From Streptococcus mitis (lineage in GTDB: Bacteria > Bacillota > Bacilli > Lactobacillales > Streptococcaceae): a stretch of 64,000 nt of DNA. The notes beneath the pieces are model-generated. The model made no database searches. It worked only from the letters and a program-made list of their open reading frames with translations, and was not told the DNA's origin. The stretch is from positions 1-64,000 of the forward strand of contig NZ_CABEHV010000004.1 in assembly GCF_901542415.1 (NCBI RefSeq), read 5' to 3'. Positions 1 through 9,370 of the stretch are shown here, piece after piece; the stretch's first letter is position 1, and every line of letters begins with the position of its first letter. The position numbers and the translations under genes were made by a program.

Positions 1-579
<579 letters not shown>

Positions 580-597
580 TCAGTAGCAAAAGCTAGG

Positions 598-631
598 TGG
601 AACAGCATTCAAGATGTCTGTTCCATTTTTT
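598..631 (+). terminator. Rho-independent terminator of tpiA
   Basis: GGAACAG and CTGTTCC form a stem around a 12-base loop, followed by a run of six T. It ends the tpiA transcript just before the lytC ribosome binding site (AGGAGAAG). Confidence 0.75.
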
Positions 632-646
632 ATAGGAGAAGAAAGA

Positions 647-2194
647 TTGAAAATCAAGATTGGAAAAATTGGATTAGCAAGTCTCTGTTTACTGGGCTTG
701 GCAGTTAGTCATGTCGCTGCAAAATGAAACTGAAGTGAAATCATCTTCGGAAGGAAGCAGAGTTCAAGATTCTTCTAGCAAGGTAGAAGAAAAGAAATCA
801 GAAACGACTACAAGTCAAAAAGAAGAAGAGAAGATGGAAGAAGTAAAAGAGACGCGAGCTAGTAGTAGTCAGAAAGAAGAAAGTAAGCCAAATTTAACAT
901 CAGCACACTGGGAAGGAGATTTCTATGTAAAAGCTGATGGTTCCAAAGCGAAGAGTGAGTGGATTTTCGATACTAGCTACAGTAGTTGGTTCTATATAAA
1001 ATCAGATGGTCGTTATGCCCAAAAAGAATGGCATGGGAAAACTATTACCTCAAAATGGGTGGTTACATGGCTAAAAATGAATGGGTTTACGATAACAATT
1101 ATAATAGCTGGTTCTACCTCAAGATAGACGGTTCTTATGCAAATCAAGAATGGCAGAAAATTAATGGTAAATGGTATTATTTCAAGAAATGGGGCTCTAT
1201 GGCTAAAAGTCAGTGGCAAGGAAATTATTTCTTGAATGGTCAAGGTGCCATGATGCAAAACGAATGGCTTTACGATAAGCATTATAAGACTTGGTTCTAT
1301 CTTAAGGCAGATGGTTCTTACGCTAATGAACAGTGGCAAAAGATTGATGGCAAGTGGTACTATTTCAAGAAGTGGGGCTACATGGCTCAAGATGAGTGGC
1401 AAGGTAATTACTATCTTACTGAAAGTGGTGCTATGGCGACTGGTGAGTTAGTGATGGACGATACTCGCTATACTTTTGCTGATTCAGGGGAACTGAAAGA
1501 AAAGAAAGCCTTGAATGTTGGTTGGGTTTATCGAAACGGCCACCGTTATTTCTTTAACCATCGTGAAGAACAGGTTGGAACAGATCGTGCTAAGAAGGTT
1601 ATTGATGTCAGTGAACATAATGGTCGCATTAGTGATTGGAAAAAGGTTATCCAGGAAAATGGAGTTGATGGCGTCATTGTTCGCTTGGGATATAGTGGTG
1701 TAGAAGATAAGGAATTGGCTTATAATATTCAAGAATTGAATCGACTAGGCATTCCTTATGGTGTTTATCTTTATACCTATGCCGAAAATGAAACAGATGC
1801 TGAGAATGATGCCAAACAGACTATTGAACTCTTGAAGAAATACAAGATGAACTTGTCTTATCCAATCTACTATGATGTTGAGAACTGGGAATATGTCAAT
1901 AAAACAAAGAGAGCTTCAAATGATACTGGAATCTGGGTCAAGATTATCAATAAGTATATGACAACAATGAAGCAGGCTGGTTATCAAAATGTGAAAGTTT
2001 ATAGCTATCGTCAACTCTTGCAAACTCGTTTGAATCATCCAGATATTTTACAACATGTCAACTGGGTTGCAGCCTATACGGATGTGCTTGATTGGAATAA
2101 TCCTCATTATTCAGGAGAAAAAGGATGGCAATATACTTCATCTGACTCTCTTAAAGGGATTAGGGGTCATGTTGATGTTAGCGTCTGGTATTAA
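647..2194 (+). pseudogene. lytC: LytC-like choline-binding lysozyme, two compensating frameshifts
   Basis: A cell-wall hydrolase with an N-terminal signal peptide, about ten choline-binding WFY repeats (e.g. GKWYYFKKWG) and a C-terminal GH25 muramidase domain starting near VIDVSEHNG. The signal peptide reads from TTG 647 (MKIKIGKIGLASLCLLGLAV) after AGGAGAAG. That frame stops at TGA 725-727 because the A run 721-724 carries one extra A compared with the expected ...AANET. The choline-binding part then continues in the +1 frame until the A run 1038-1041, which is one A short (HGK|NYYLK), and the original frame resumes to 2194. The two indels cancel. As read, no full secreted enzyme can be made; the GH25 domain itself is intact. 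The cause may be real decay or homopolymer sequencing error. Confidence 0.88.
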
Positions 2195-2205
2195 GATATA
2201 AAGTT

Positions 2206-2243
2206 GAGAAAGGAGTGTGCAAGAAATTTGCATCCTCTTTTTC
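2206..2243 (+). terminator. Terminator after lytC
   Basis: AGGA-TGCAA / TTTGCA-TCCT imperfect hairpin followed by CTCTTTTTC, 12 bases after the lytC stop. Confidence 0.6.
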
Positions 2244-2277
2244 TTTATTTTACTGAAGCAAAGGGGTATGAAATTTA

Positions 2278-2382
2278 TACTCTACGAAAATCTCTTCAAA
2301 CCACGTCGGTTTTATTTGCAACCTCAAAGCTGTACTTTGAGCAACCTGCGGCTAGATTTCTAGTTTGATCTTCATTAAGTAT
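2278..2382 (+). repeat. BOX element, divergent
   Basis: Starts TACTCTACGAAAATC and ends TTCATTAAGTAT, the characteristic imperfect ends of pneumococcal BOX elements. The interior carries ACCTCAAAGC/ACTTTGAGCAACCTGCGGC, typical of box sequences. It is shorter and more diverged than the other copies here. It fills most of the 340-base gap between lytC and dpr. Confidence 0.75.
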
Positions 2383-2453
2383 TAATCAAAAAATCTCTAA
2401 ATAATTCTTAAATTATCAGTCTATTGCAACTTTTCTCATGTGAGTCTTTTGGC

Positions 2454-2485
2454 TTGCTATTGGTTTTTCTTAGTAGTATACTAAG
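2454..2485 (+). promoter_or_regulatory. dpr promoter with inverted repeat over the -10
   Basis: TTGCTA (2454-2459), a 17-base spacer and TATACT (2477-2482). A perfect 7-3-7 inverted repeat, CTTAGTA-GTA-TACTAAG (2469-2485), overlaps the -10 element and is a candidate operator. Which regulator binds is not known from sequence. Confidence 0.6.
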
Positions 2486-2536
2486 GTAGTAATCATTAAG
2501 AAGTGGTTACAAAAAATAATGAATGAGGTAAAGAAA

Positions 2537-3055
2537 ATGGTAGAATTTAAAAAAGAAGCAGTAAAAGACGTAACAACATTGACAAAATCAGCGCCAGTAG
2601 CATTGGCGAAAACAAAGGAAGTATTGAATCAAGCTGTTGCTGATTTGTACGTAGCCCACGTTGCTTTGCACCAAGTACACTGGTACATGCGTGGTCGTGG
2701 TTTCCTTGTATGGCATCCAAAAATGGATGAGTACATGGATGCTCTTGATGGTCAATTGGATGAAATCAGTGAGCGTTTGATCACACTTGGTGGTAGCCCA
2801 TTCTCTACATTGACAGAATTCCTTCAAAACAGTGAAATCGAAGAAGAAGCTGGTGAATACCGTAATGTTGAAGAAAGCTTGGAACGTGTCCTTGCTATCT
2901 ACCGTTACTTGTCAGAACTCTTCCAAAAAGGTTTGGATGTTACTGATGAAGAAGGTGACGATGTGACAAACGGTATCTTTACAGATGCTAAAACTGAAAC
3001 TGATAAAACAATCTGGATGCTTGCCGCAGAACTTGGACAAGCACCTGGTTTGTAA
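2537..3055 (+). CDS. dpr: Dps-like peroxide resistance protein Dpr
   Basis: Dodecameric ferritin-like protein that stores iron and prevents Fenton chemistry. This matters in catalase-negative, H2O2-producing streptococci. The 172-residue product has the Dps ferroxidase pattern [20 protein letters not shown] with His/Asp metal ligands, followed by DEISERL. ATG 2537 is preferred over the upstream in-frame ATG 2519 because GAGG lies 8-9 bases before it and the resulting N-terminus ([11 protein letters not shown]) fits the family. It is a single gene with its own promoter and terminator. Confidence 0.93.
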   Translation: MVEFKKEAVKDVTTLTKSAPVALAKTKEVLNQAVADLYVAHVALHQVHWYMRGRGFLVWHPKMDEYMDALDGQLDEISERLITLGGSPFSTLTEFLQNSEIEEEAGEYRNVEESLERVLAIYRYLSELFQKGLDVTDEEGDDVTNGIFTDAKTETDKTIWMLAAELGQAPGL

Positions 3056-3074
3056 GAAATAGAATAATCATATA

Positions 3075-3108
3075 AAAATCTGTAGGATGCCTCTTACAGA
3101 TTTTTTTC
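3075..3108 (+). terminator. Terminator of dpr
   Basis: AAATCTGTA ... TACAGATTT stem followed by seven T. Confidence 0.85.
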
Positions 3109-3186
3109 TATTCTGTAAGCTATTCCAAACCAGTCTTTTTTTGAGTTTTTTGATAAAATAGTACTATCAGTGAAAAGGATGGAAGC

Positions 3187-3693
3187 ATGACTAAGAAAAT
3201 CGTAGCTATTTGGGCCCAGGATGAAGAGGGTGTGATTGGTAAGGGAAATCGCCTGCCTTGGCATTTGCCAGCAGAACTGCAACACTTCAAAGAAACAACT
3301 CTGAATCATGCTATCTTGATGGGGCGTGTGACCTTTGATGGGATGGGGCGTCGCTTGCTTCCACAACGGGAAACTCTGATTTTGACGCGTAATTCTGAAG
3401 AAAAGATAGACGGGGTTACTACTTTTCAGGATGTCCAGTCTGTCTTGGACTGGTATCAGGCTCAAGAAAAGAATCTTTATATTATCGGTGGGAAGCAAAT
3501 TTTTCAGGCTTTTGAACCCTACCTTGACGAAGTAATTGTGACTCAAATTCATGCTCGGGTGGAGGGAGATACCTATTTCCCTGAGGAGTTTGATTTGTCT
3601 CTTTTTGAGACAGTTTCAAGCAAATCCTATACCAAAGATGAGAAAAATCCTTATGATTTTACCATCCAATACCGCAAGAGAAAGGAAGTCTAA
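3187..3693 (+). CDS. folA: Dihydrofolate reductase
   Basis: Reduces dihydrofolate to tetrahydrofolate with NADPH; the target of trimethoprim. It has 168 residues, full length. Visible are the substrate loop [16 protein letters not shown] with the acidic catalytic residue Glu30, the cofactor motif [13 protein letters not shown] and the NLYIIGGKQ motif. Residue 100 is Ile, the wild-type state at the position where I100L gives trimethoprim resistance in pneumococci. The stop codon overlaps the ATG of the next small gene, so the two are probably co-transcribed. Confidence 0.96.
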   Translation: MTKKIVAIWAQDEEGVIGKGNRLPWHLPAELQHFKETTLNHAILMGRVTFDGMGRRLLPQRETLILTRNSEEKIDGVTTFQDVQSVLDWYQAQEKNLYIIGGKQIFQAFEPYLDEVIVTQIHARVEGDTYFPEEFDLSLFETVSSKSYTKDEKNPYDFTIQYRKRKEV

Positions 3694-3863
3694 TGGAACG
3701 TAGTATATTTGGTTTTTTCACAGCCATGCTGTGTTTGGTCTGCTTGCTTGCAGGAGCACAGGCTTTTCGTAAAAAGCGTTATGGACTTTCTGTCCTGCTC
3801 TGGTTAAATGCCTTTACCAATTTGGTCAATAGTATCCATGCTTTTTACATGACCTTATTTTAG
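3693..3863 (+). CDS. Small hydrophobic membrane protein (56 aa)
   Basis: ATG 3693 overlaps the folA stop (TAATG), and the product is 56 residues. Residues 5-24 form a hydrophobic segment (FGFFTAMLCLVCLLAGAQAF), then a basic patch RKKRYG, then a second hydrophobic stretch from about 33 to 55. This suggests a two-segment membrane protein with a positively charged loop. An ORF of this type sits between folA and clpX in pneumococci. Function unknown; the coupling to folA and reading-frame integrity support it being real. Confidence 0.65.
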   Translation: MERSIFGFFTAMLCLVCLLAGAQAFRKKRYGLSVLLWLNAFTNLVNSIHAFYMTLF

Positions 3864-3899
3864 ATAGAATGACAGTATAGAATAGAACGGAAGGAAATC

Positions 3900-5132
3900 A
3901 TGCCTACAAATAGGAATAATGATATGATGGTTTATTGCTCATTTTGTGGCAAAAGCCAAGAAGAAGTACAAAAAATAATCGCAGGCAACAACGCCTTTAT
4001 CTGTAATGAATGTGTGGAGTTGGCTCAGGAAATCATTCGAGAGGAGTTGGCGGAAGAAGTCTTGGCAGACTTGTCTGAAGTTCCAAAACCAATCGAACTC
4101 CTCCATATCTTGAACCACTATGTAATCGGTCAAGATCGTGCCAAACGTGCTTTAGCAGTAGCAGTATACAACCACTACAAACGCATCAATTTCCACGATA
4201 CGCGTGAAGAGTCGGAAGATGTGGATTTGCAGAAGTCAAACATCTTGATGATTGGCCCAACTGGTTCAGGGAAAACTTTCCTGGCCCAGACCTTGGCTAA
4301 GAGCTTGAATGTGCCTTTTGCGATTGCGGATGCAACAGCTCTTACTGAGGCTGGTTATGTTGGTGAGGATGTGGAAAATATCCTCCTCAAACTATTGCAG
4401 GCTGCTGACTTTAATATTGAACGTGCAGAGCGTGGGATTATCTACGTGGATGAAATTGACAAGATTGCTAAGAAGAGCGAGAACGTATCGATCACACGTG
4501 ATGTTTCTGGTGAAGGTGTGCAACAAGCCCTTCTCAAGATTATCGAGGGGACCGTTGCTAGTGTTCCGCCTCAAGGTGGACGCAAGCATCCGCAACAAGA
4601 GATGATTCAAGTGGATACTAAAAATATCCTCTTCATCGTGGGTGGTGCTTTTGATGGTATTGAAGAAATCGTCAAACAACGTCTGGGAGAAAAAGTCATC
4701 GGATTTGGTCAAAATAATAAAGCAATTGATGAAAACAGCTCTTACATGCAAGAAATCATCGCAGAAGATATTCAAAAATTTGGTATTATCCCTGAGTTGA
4801 TTGGACTCTTGCCTGTCTTTGCTGCTCTTGAGCAATTGACAGTGGATGACTTGGTTCGTATCTTGAAAGAGCCAAGAAATGCTTTGGTGAAACAGTACCA
4901 AACCTTGCTTTCTTATGATGATGTCGAGTTGGAGTTTGACGACGAAGCCCTTCAAGAGATTGCAAATAAGGCCATCGAACGCAAAACCGGTGCGCGTGGT
5001 CTTCGCTCGATTATCGAAGAAACCATGCTAGATGTCATGTTTGAAGTACCGAGTCAGGAAAATGTGAAATTGGTCCGCATCACTAAAGAAGCTGTCGATG
5101 GAACAGATAAACCAATCCTAGAAACAGCCTAG
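3900..5132 (+). CDS. clpX: ClpXP protease ATP-binding subunit ClpX
   Basis: AAA+ unfoldase that feeds substrates to ClpP. It has 410 residues. The N-terminal zinc-binding domain has Cys13, Cys16, Cys35 and Cys38 (YCSFCGK ... FICNEC). Walker A is GPTGSGKT near residue 120 and Walker B is [11 protein letters not shown]. The sensor/arginine-finger region and a C-terminal small domain ([14 protein letters not shown]) are present. The next gene, engB, starts 8 bases downstream behind AGAGG, the conserved clpX-engB pair of Firmicutes. Certain. Confidence 0.98.
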   Translation: MPTNRNNDMMVYCSFCGKSQEEVQKIIAGNNAFICNECVELAQEIIREELAEEVLADLSEVPKPIELLHILNHYVIGQDRAKRALAVAVYNHYKRINFHDTREESEDVDLQKSNILMIGPTGSGKTFLAQTLAKSLNVPFAIADATALTEAGYVGEDVENILLKLLQAADFNIERAERGIIYVDEIDKIAKKSENVSITRDVSGEGVQQALLKIIEGTVASVPPQGGRKHPQQEMIQVDTKNILFIVGGAFDGIEEIVKQRLGEKVIGFGQNNKAIDENSSYMQEIIAEDIQKFGIIPELIGLLPVFAALEQLTVDDLVRILKEPRNALVKQYQTLLSYDDVELEFDDEALQEIANKAIERKTGARGLRSIIEETMLDVMFEVPSQENVKLVRITKEAVDGTDKPILETA

Positions 5133-5140
5133 AGGTGACT

Positions 5141-5728
5141 ATGGAACTTAATACACATAATGCTGAAATCTTGCTCAGTGCGGCTAATAAATCCCACTAT
5201 CCGCAGGATGAACTGCCAGAGATTGCCCTAGCAGGGCGTTCAAATGTTGGTAAATCTAGCTTTATCAATACCATGCTGAACCGTAAGAATCTAGCCCGAA
5301 CATCAGGTAAACCTGGTAAAACTCAGCTGCTCAACTTCTTTAATATCGACGACAAGATGCGCTTTGTGGATGTGCCTGGTTATGGCTATGCCCGCGTTTC
5401 CAAAAAGGAACGTGAAAAGTGGGGGCGCATGATTGAGGAGTATCTAACGACTCGGGAAAATCTCCGTGCAGTGGTCAGTCTAGTTGACCTTCGTCATGAC
5501 CCGTCAGCAGATGATGTGCAGATGTACGAATTTCTTAAGTATTATGAGATTCCAGTCATCATTGTGGCGACCAAGGCAGACAAGATTCCACGTGGTAAAT
5601 GGAACAAGCACGAATCAGCAATCAAAAAGAAATTAAACTTTGACCCAAGTGACGACTTTATCCTCTTTTCATCTGTCAGCAAGGCAGGGATGGATGAAGC
5701 TTGGGATGCAATCTTAGAAAAATTGTGA
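5141..5728 (+). CDS. engB: Ribosome biogenesis GTPase YsxC/EngB
   Basis: Essential TrmE-Era-EngA-EngB-type GTPase needed for 50S subunit assembly. Motifs: G1 [10 protein letters not shown] (residues 31-40), G3 DVPGYGY, G4 ATKADK and G5 SSVSKAG. ATG 5141 gives 195 residues and is preceded by GAGG at a 5-base spacing. A GTG six bases upstream is in frame but sits inside the Shine-Dalgarno sequence and is unlikely. Transcribed with clpX. Confidence 0.97.
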   Translation: MELNTHNAEILLSAANKSHYPQDELPEIALAGRSNVGKSSFINTMLNRKNLARTSGKPGKTQLLNFFNIDDKMRFVDVPGYGYARVSKKEREKWGRMIEEYLTTRENLRAVVSLVDLRHDPSADDVQMYEFLKYYEIPVIIVATKADKIPRGKWNKHESAIKKKLNFDPSDDFILFSSVSKAGMDEAWDAILEKL

Positions 5729-5738
5729 GGAAAAGAAA

Positions 5739-6119
5739 ATGGCAAAAACAATTCATACAGACAAAGCTCCAAAGGCTATTGGACCATATGTTCAAGGAAA
5801 AATCGTTGGCAACCTTTTGTTTGCTAGTGGTCAAGTTCCCCTATCTCCTGAAACTGGGGAAATCGTTGGAGAAACGATCCAAGAACAGACAGAACAAGTC
5901 TTGAAAAACATCGGTGCTATTTTGGCAGAGGCAGGAACTGACTTTGACCATGTTGTCAAAACAACTTGTTTCTTGAGTGATATGAACGACTTTGTTCCTT
6001 TTAATGAGGTTTACCAAACGGCCTTTAAAGAGGAATTTCCAGCTCGTTCAGCCGTAGAGGTAGCTCGTCTTCCTCGTGATGTAAAAGTCGAAATCGAAGT
6101 CATCGCAGAGATTGGATAA
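5739..6119 (+). CDS. ridA: RidA family reactive-intermediate deaminase
   Basis: Hydrolyses reactive enamine/imine intermediates (such as 2-aminoacrylate) released by PLP enzymes. It has 126 residues. Signature blocks are DKAPKAIGPYVQG, LLFASGQVPLSPETGE and the C-terminal LPRDVKVEIEVIAEIG, which has the RidA-type VEIEVIA ending. GAGG precedes the ATG, 10 bases after engB, and a strong terminator follows. Functional assignment is by family. Confidence 0.9.
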   Translation: MAKTIHTDKAPKAIGPYVQGKIVGNLLFASGQVPLSPETGEIVGETIQEQTEQVLKNIGAILAEAGTDFDHVVKTTCFLSDMNDFVPFNEVYQTAFKEEFPARSAVEVARLPRDVKVEIEVIAEIG

Positions 6120-6126
6120 GCTAGTT

Positions 6127-6153
6127 GAAGTTTGGTGTTGCCAAACTTCTTTT
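6127..6153 (+). terminator. Terminator after ridA
   Basis: Perfect 9-base stem GAAGTTTGG/CCAAACTTC with a 5-base loop, then TTTTG. It separates the clpX-engB-ridA unit from rapZ. The T run is short, so read-through is possible. Confidence 0.7.
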
Positions 6154-6170
6154 GATATAAGGAGAAAAAG

Positions 6171-7061
6171 ATGACAAAGAAACAACTTCACTTGGTGATT
6201 GTGACAGGGATGAGTGGTGCAGGGAAAACTGTAGCCATTCAGTCTTTCGAGGATTTGGGATATTTCACTATTGATAATATGCCGCCAGCTCTCTTGCCTA
6301 AGTTTTTGCAGTTGGTGGAAACAAAGGAAGACGACCATAAGTTGGCCTTGGTAGTGGATATGCGTAGCCGTTCTTTCTTTTCCGAGATTCAAACTGTTTT
6401 GGATGAGTTGGAAAACAAGGAAGAACTGGACTTTAAAATTCTCTTTTTGGATGCAGCTGATAAGGAATTGGTCGCGCGTTACAAGGAAACTAGACGAAGT
6501 CACCCTCTAGCTGCAGATGGACGGATTTTGGATGGAATAAAACTGGAGCGTGAGCTCTTGGCGCCTTTGAAAAACATGAGCCAAAATGTGGTGGATACGA
6601 CTGAACTGACTCCTCGTGAGCTGCGTAAAACCATTGCAGAGCAGTTTTCTGATCAAGAGAAAGCTCAGTCTTTCCGTATTGAAGTTATGTCTTTTGGCTT
6701 TAAATACGGAATCCCAATTGATGCGGATTTAGTTTTTGATGTCCGATTCTTGCCAAATCCATATTATCTTCCAGAACTGAGAAACCAAACGGGTGTGGAT
6801 GAACCTGTTTATGATTATGTCATGAACCATCCTGAGTCAGAAGACTTCTATCAACATTTATTGGCCTTGATTGAGCCGATTTTGCCAAGTTACCAAAAGG
6901 AAGGTAAGTCCGTTTTGACCATTGCCATGGGTTGTACGGGTGGGCAACACCGTAGTGTGGCCTTTGCTAAACGCTTGGCGCAGGACTTATCCAAGAATTG
7001 GCCTGTTAATGAAGGGCATCGCGACAAAGACCGAAGAAAGGAAACGGTAAACCGTTCATGA
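6171..7061 (+). CDS. rapZ: RNase adapter / nucleotide-binding protein RapZ (YvcJ)
   Basis: P-loop nucleotide-binding protein of the RapZ/YvcJ family: an RNase E adapter for GlmY/GlmZ in E. coli, and linked to competence and cell-wall metabolism in Bacillus (YvcJ). It has 296 residues. Walker A GMSGAGKT is at residues 13-20; the conserved C-terminal block is [14 protein letters not shown]. The stop overlaps the ATG of yvcK by 4 bases. rapZ-yvcK-whiA is a highly conserved Firmicute operon. Confidence 0.95.
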   Translation: MTKKQLHLVIVTGMSGAGKTVAIQSFEDLGYFTIDNMPPALLPKFLQLVETKEDDHKLALVVDMRSRSFFSEIQTVLDELENKEELDFKILFLDAADKELVARYKETRRSHPLAADGRILDGIKLERELLAPLKNMSQNVVDTTELTPRELRKTIAEQFSDQEKAQSFRIEVMSFGFKYGIPIDADLVFDVRFLPNPYYLPELRNQTGVDEPVYDYVMNHPESEDFYQHLLALIEPILPSYQKEGKSVLTIAMGCTGGQHRSVAFAKRLAQDLSKNWPVNEGHRDKDRRKETVNRS

Positions 7062-8035
7062 GAAAACCAAAGATAACGGTGATTGGTGGAGGGACTGGGA
7101 TTCCTGTCATTCTTAAGAGTCTGCGGGAAAAAGATGTGGAAATCGCAGCTATCGTAACGGTGGCAGATGATGGTGGTTCTTCAGGTGAACTCAGAAAAAA
7201 TATGCAGCAGTTGACACCGCCAGGCGATCTCCGTAATGTCCTTGTGGCCATGTCGGATATGCCTAAATTCTATGAGAAGGTCTTTCAGTACCGCTTTTCT
7301 GAGGATGCTGGAGCCTTTGCTGGCCATCCATTGGGAAATCTCATTATCGCTGGCCTATCAGAAATGCAGGGTTCGACCTATAATGCCATGCAGTTGTTGA
7401 GCAAATTTTTCCATACAACTGGGAAGATTTATCCTTCCAGTGACCATCCTTTGACCCTGCACGCAGTCTTTCAGGATGGGACAGAAGTGGCTGGAGAGAG
7501 CCATATTGCAGACCATCCAGGCATGATTGACCATGTCTATGTGACCAATACTCTCAACGATGATACGCCTCTGGCCAGTCGTCGAGTAGTGCAGACTATT
7601 CTTGAAAGTGACATGATTGTCCTCGGGCCTGGTTCCCTCTTTACCTCGATTTTACCCAATATCGTGATTAAGGAGATCGGGCAGGCGCTTTTGGAAACCA
7701 AGGCAGAAATCGCTTATGTCTGCAATATCATGACCCAACGTGGGGAGACGGAGCACTTTACAGATAGTGACCACGTGGAAGTCTTGCATCGTCACCTTGG
7801 CCGACCTTTTATCGACACTGTCTTGGTGAATATCGAAAAAGTGCCTCAGGAATACATGAATTCTAACCGGTTTGATGAATATTTGGTGCAGGTGGAACAT
7901 GATTTTGCTGGTCTTTGTAAGCAAGTTCCGCGTGTGATTTCATCCAACTTCCTTCGTCTGGAAAATGGGGGTGCCTTCCACGATGGGGATTTGATTGTGG
8001 ATGAATTGATGCGGATTATACAGGTGAGAAAATGA
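7058..8035 (+). CDS. yvcK: Gluconeogenesis factor YvcK family protein
   Basis: UPF0052/CofD-like fold protein that binds UDP-sugars; in Bacillus it is required for growth and correct wall synthesis on gluconeogenic carbon. It has 325 residues. Motifs: [13 protein letters not shown] at the N-terminus (nucleotide-sugar loop), [14 protein letters not shown] and [10 protein letters not shown]. It starts inside the end of rapZ and ends 4 bases into whiA, so the three are translationally coupled. Confidence 0.94.
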   Translation: MRKPKITVIGGGTGIPVILKSLREKDVEIAAIVTVADDGGSSGELRKNMQQLTPPGDLRNVLVAMSDMPKFYEKVFQYRFSEDAGAFAGHPLGNLIIAGLSEMQGSTYNAMQLLSKFFHTTGKIYPSSDHPLTLHAVFQDGTEVAGESHIADHPGMIDHVYVTNTLNDDTPLASRRVVQTILESDMIVLGPGSLFTSILPNIVIKEIGQALLETKAEIAYVCNIMTQRGETEHFTDSDHVEVLHRHLGRPFIDTVLVNIEKVPQEYMNSNRFDEYLVQVEHDFAGLCKQVPRVISSNFLRLENGGAFHDGDLIVDELMRIIQVRK

Positions 8036-8943
8036 GTTTCACAGTAGCAGTAAAAGAAGAAATTCTAGGTCAGCACCATCTGAGCCGGCATGAATTATCT
8101 GCCATTATCAAGATGTCTGGTAGCATCGGTCTTTCGACTTCGGGCTTGACCTTGTCTGTCGTGACAGAAAATGCCAAACTGGCTCGGCACCTCTATGAGT
8201 CCTTTCTCCATTTCTATGAAATCAAATCGGAAATTCGCCACCACCAGAGGAGCAATCTCCGTAAGAATCGGGTCTATACCGTTTTTACAGATGAAAAGGT
8301 GCAGGACCTGCTGAGTGATTTACACTTGGCAGACTCCTTTTTTGGTCTGGAAACAGGTATTGATGGGGCGATTTTATCAGACGAGGAAGCAGGTCGTGCT
8401 TATCTCTGTGGCGCTTTCTTGGCAAATGGAAGTATTCGTGACCCTGAGTCAGGCAAGTATCAGTTGGAAATCAGTTCTGTTTATCTGGACCACGCGCAAG
8501 GGATTGCCTCACTTCTCCAGCAATTTTTACTGGATGCTAAGGTGCTTGAGCGCAAGAAGGGGGCTGTGACCTATCTCCAGCGTGCTGAAGATATCATGGA
8601 CTTCTTGATTGTCATCGGGGCCATGAAGGCGCGTGATGATTTTGAGCGGGTTAAGATTTTGCGAGAAACCCGTAATGATCTCAATCGAGCCAATAATGCC
8701 GAGACAGCCAATATTGCTCGGACAGTTTCTGCCAGCATGAAGACTATCAACAATATCAGTAAAATCAAAGATATCATGGGCTTAGAAAATCTGCCAGTGG
8801 ATTTGCAGGAAGTAGCACAGTTGCGGATTCAGCACCCAGACTACTCTATCCAGCAGTTAGCAGATAGCCTCAGCACCCCTCTGACCAAAAGTGGTGTCAA
8901 CCACAGACTCAGAAAAATCAATAAGATAGCCGATGAGTTATAA
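8032..8943 (+). CDS. whiA: DNA-binding protein WhiA
   Basis: Sporulation-regulator WhiA homologue; in non-sporulating Firmicutes it affects division and chromosome segregation. It has 303 residues. The N-terminal part is the LAGLIDADG-endonuclease-like fold (e.g. [20 protein letters not shown]). The C-terminal part is a helix-turn-helix ([27 protein letters not shown]). Last gene of the rapZ operon. Confidence 0.95.
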   Translation: MSFTVAVKEEILGQHHLSRHELSAIIKMSGSIGLSTSGLTLSVVTENAKLARHLYESFLHFYEIKSEIRHHQRSNLRKNRVYTVFTDEKVQDLLSDLHLADSFFGLETGIDGAILSDEEAGRAYLCGAFLANGSIRDPESGKYQLEISSVYLDHAQGIASLLQQFLLDAKVLERKKGAVTYLQRAEDIMDFLIVIGAMKARDDFERVKILRETRNDLNRANNAETANIARTVSASMKTINNISKIKDIMGLENLPVDLQEVAQLRIQHPDYSIQQLADSLSTPLTKSGVNHRLRKINKIADEL

Positions 8944-8963
8944 AGATATAAAACACCTCTTTC

Positions 8964-8993
8964 TTGACAATTAAATAGAGTATGTGAGATAAT
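8964..8993 (+). promoter_or_regulatory. Promoter of the antisense RNA (RNA II-like)
   Basis: TTGACA (8964-8969), an 18-base spacer, GATAAT (8988-8993), with TG at 8985-8986 giving an extended -10. Transcription should start near 9000 on the plus strand, facing the toxin gene. Confidence 0.75.
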
Positions 8994-8999
8994 AAAGGG

Positions 9000-9070
9000 G
9001 AATTGAGAAGTTCTAGCATTTTAGTGCTAACAGAAATCCCCTCGGTACTGCCATACTGAGGGGATTTTTT
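9000..9070 (+). ncRNA. Candidate antitoxin antisense RNA of an Fst/par-type system
   Basis: About 70 nt run from the strong promoter to a bidirectional terminator. It carries TTGAGAAGTTCTAGCAT (9003-9019) and TTAGTGC (9021-9027). The first is repeated at 9179-9195, exactly over the start codon region of the convergent toxin; the second recurs at 9226-9232 near the toxin mRNA 5' end. The RNA is therefore complementary to the translation start of the toxin message, as RNA II is in the Enterococcus par locus. It encodes no plausible protein. Inference from architecture. Confidence 0.75.
9034..9069. terminator. Bidirectional terminator shared by toxin mRNA and antisense RNA
   Basis: AATCCCCTC and GAGGGGATT form a long stem, with inner GTA/TAC pairs, flanked by A on the left and seven T on the right. 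It works for both convergent transcripts, another hallmark of par-type loci. Confidence 0.85.
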
Positions 9071-9099
9071 TCTGGGTTAGATAGCACTAACCAGGAAGG

Positions 9100-9195
9100 T
9101 TACTTGTCGAAGTGATCGTCTAACCAACGAGTCACCAGCCATGAGATGATACTCTCGATGACTGCGATAAGTACTATTTTGAGAAGTTCTAGCAT
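9100..9195 (-). CDS. Fst-like type I toxin peptide (31 aa)
   Basis: ATG at 9195-9193 follows a strong GGAGG (9208-9204) at 8-base spacing. The 31-residue product begins MLELLKIVLIAVIESIISWL and ends VTRWLDDHFDK. It has a short charged head, a hydrophobic helix from about 5 to 22, a Trp-rich boundary and a charged tail, the layout of Fst/Ldr membrane toxins. It is short enough to be missed by standard gene callers. The identical 17-base repeat in the convergent RNA covers its start codon. Sequence identity to described toxins was not tested; assignment rests on peptide layout plus the complete locus architecture. Confidence 0.8.
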   Translation of the reverse strand: MLELLKIVLIAVIESIISWLVTRWLDDHFDK

Positions 9196-9239
9196 CTGTA
9201 ATACCTCCTTTTCCAAGGCGTATTGTTAGTGCCGTCGTT

Positions 9240-9248
9240 ATTATATCA
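9240..9248 (-). promoter_or_regulatory. Extended -10 promoter of the toxin mRNA
   Basis: On the minus strand TGATATAAT is an extended -10 element. The toxin mRNA would start near 9233 and end at the shared terminator, about 200 nt. No good -35 is visible. Confidence 0.6.
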
Positions 9249-9335
9249 CATGCTTTATCAATTTGATAGGACATTTTTGATTTTTGAAAAAGAAGGGGAA
9301 AGGTATAAGCTGATCAGATCGTAGATGAACTATAA

Positions 9336-9370
9336 AACCACGAATCCTATGTGACTCGTGGTTCTTTTTT
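9336..9370. terminator. Terminator at the end of the FNR gene
   Basis: AACCACGA ... TCGTGGTT stem with CTTTTTT on the plus side and a short T-rich stretch on the minus side. On the minus strand it follows the flavoprotein stop. Confidence 0.75.

Noticed and set aside
1013..1402. Minus-strand frame inside lytC
   Set aside because: Shadow of the repetitive choline-binding repeats; no promoter or ribosome binding site.
2278..2382. RUP element or insertion sequence remnant
   Set aside because: The ends and the A1R-like core match BOX elements; no transposase fragment is present in any of the copies.
3187..3693. Trimethoprim-resistance allele of folA
   Set aside because: The critical position 100 is Ile, the wild-type residue; other changes could not be judged by eye.
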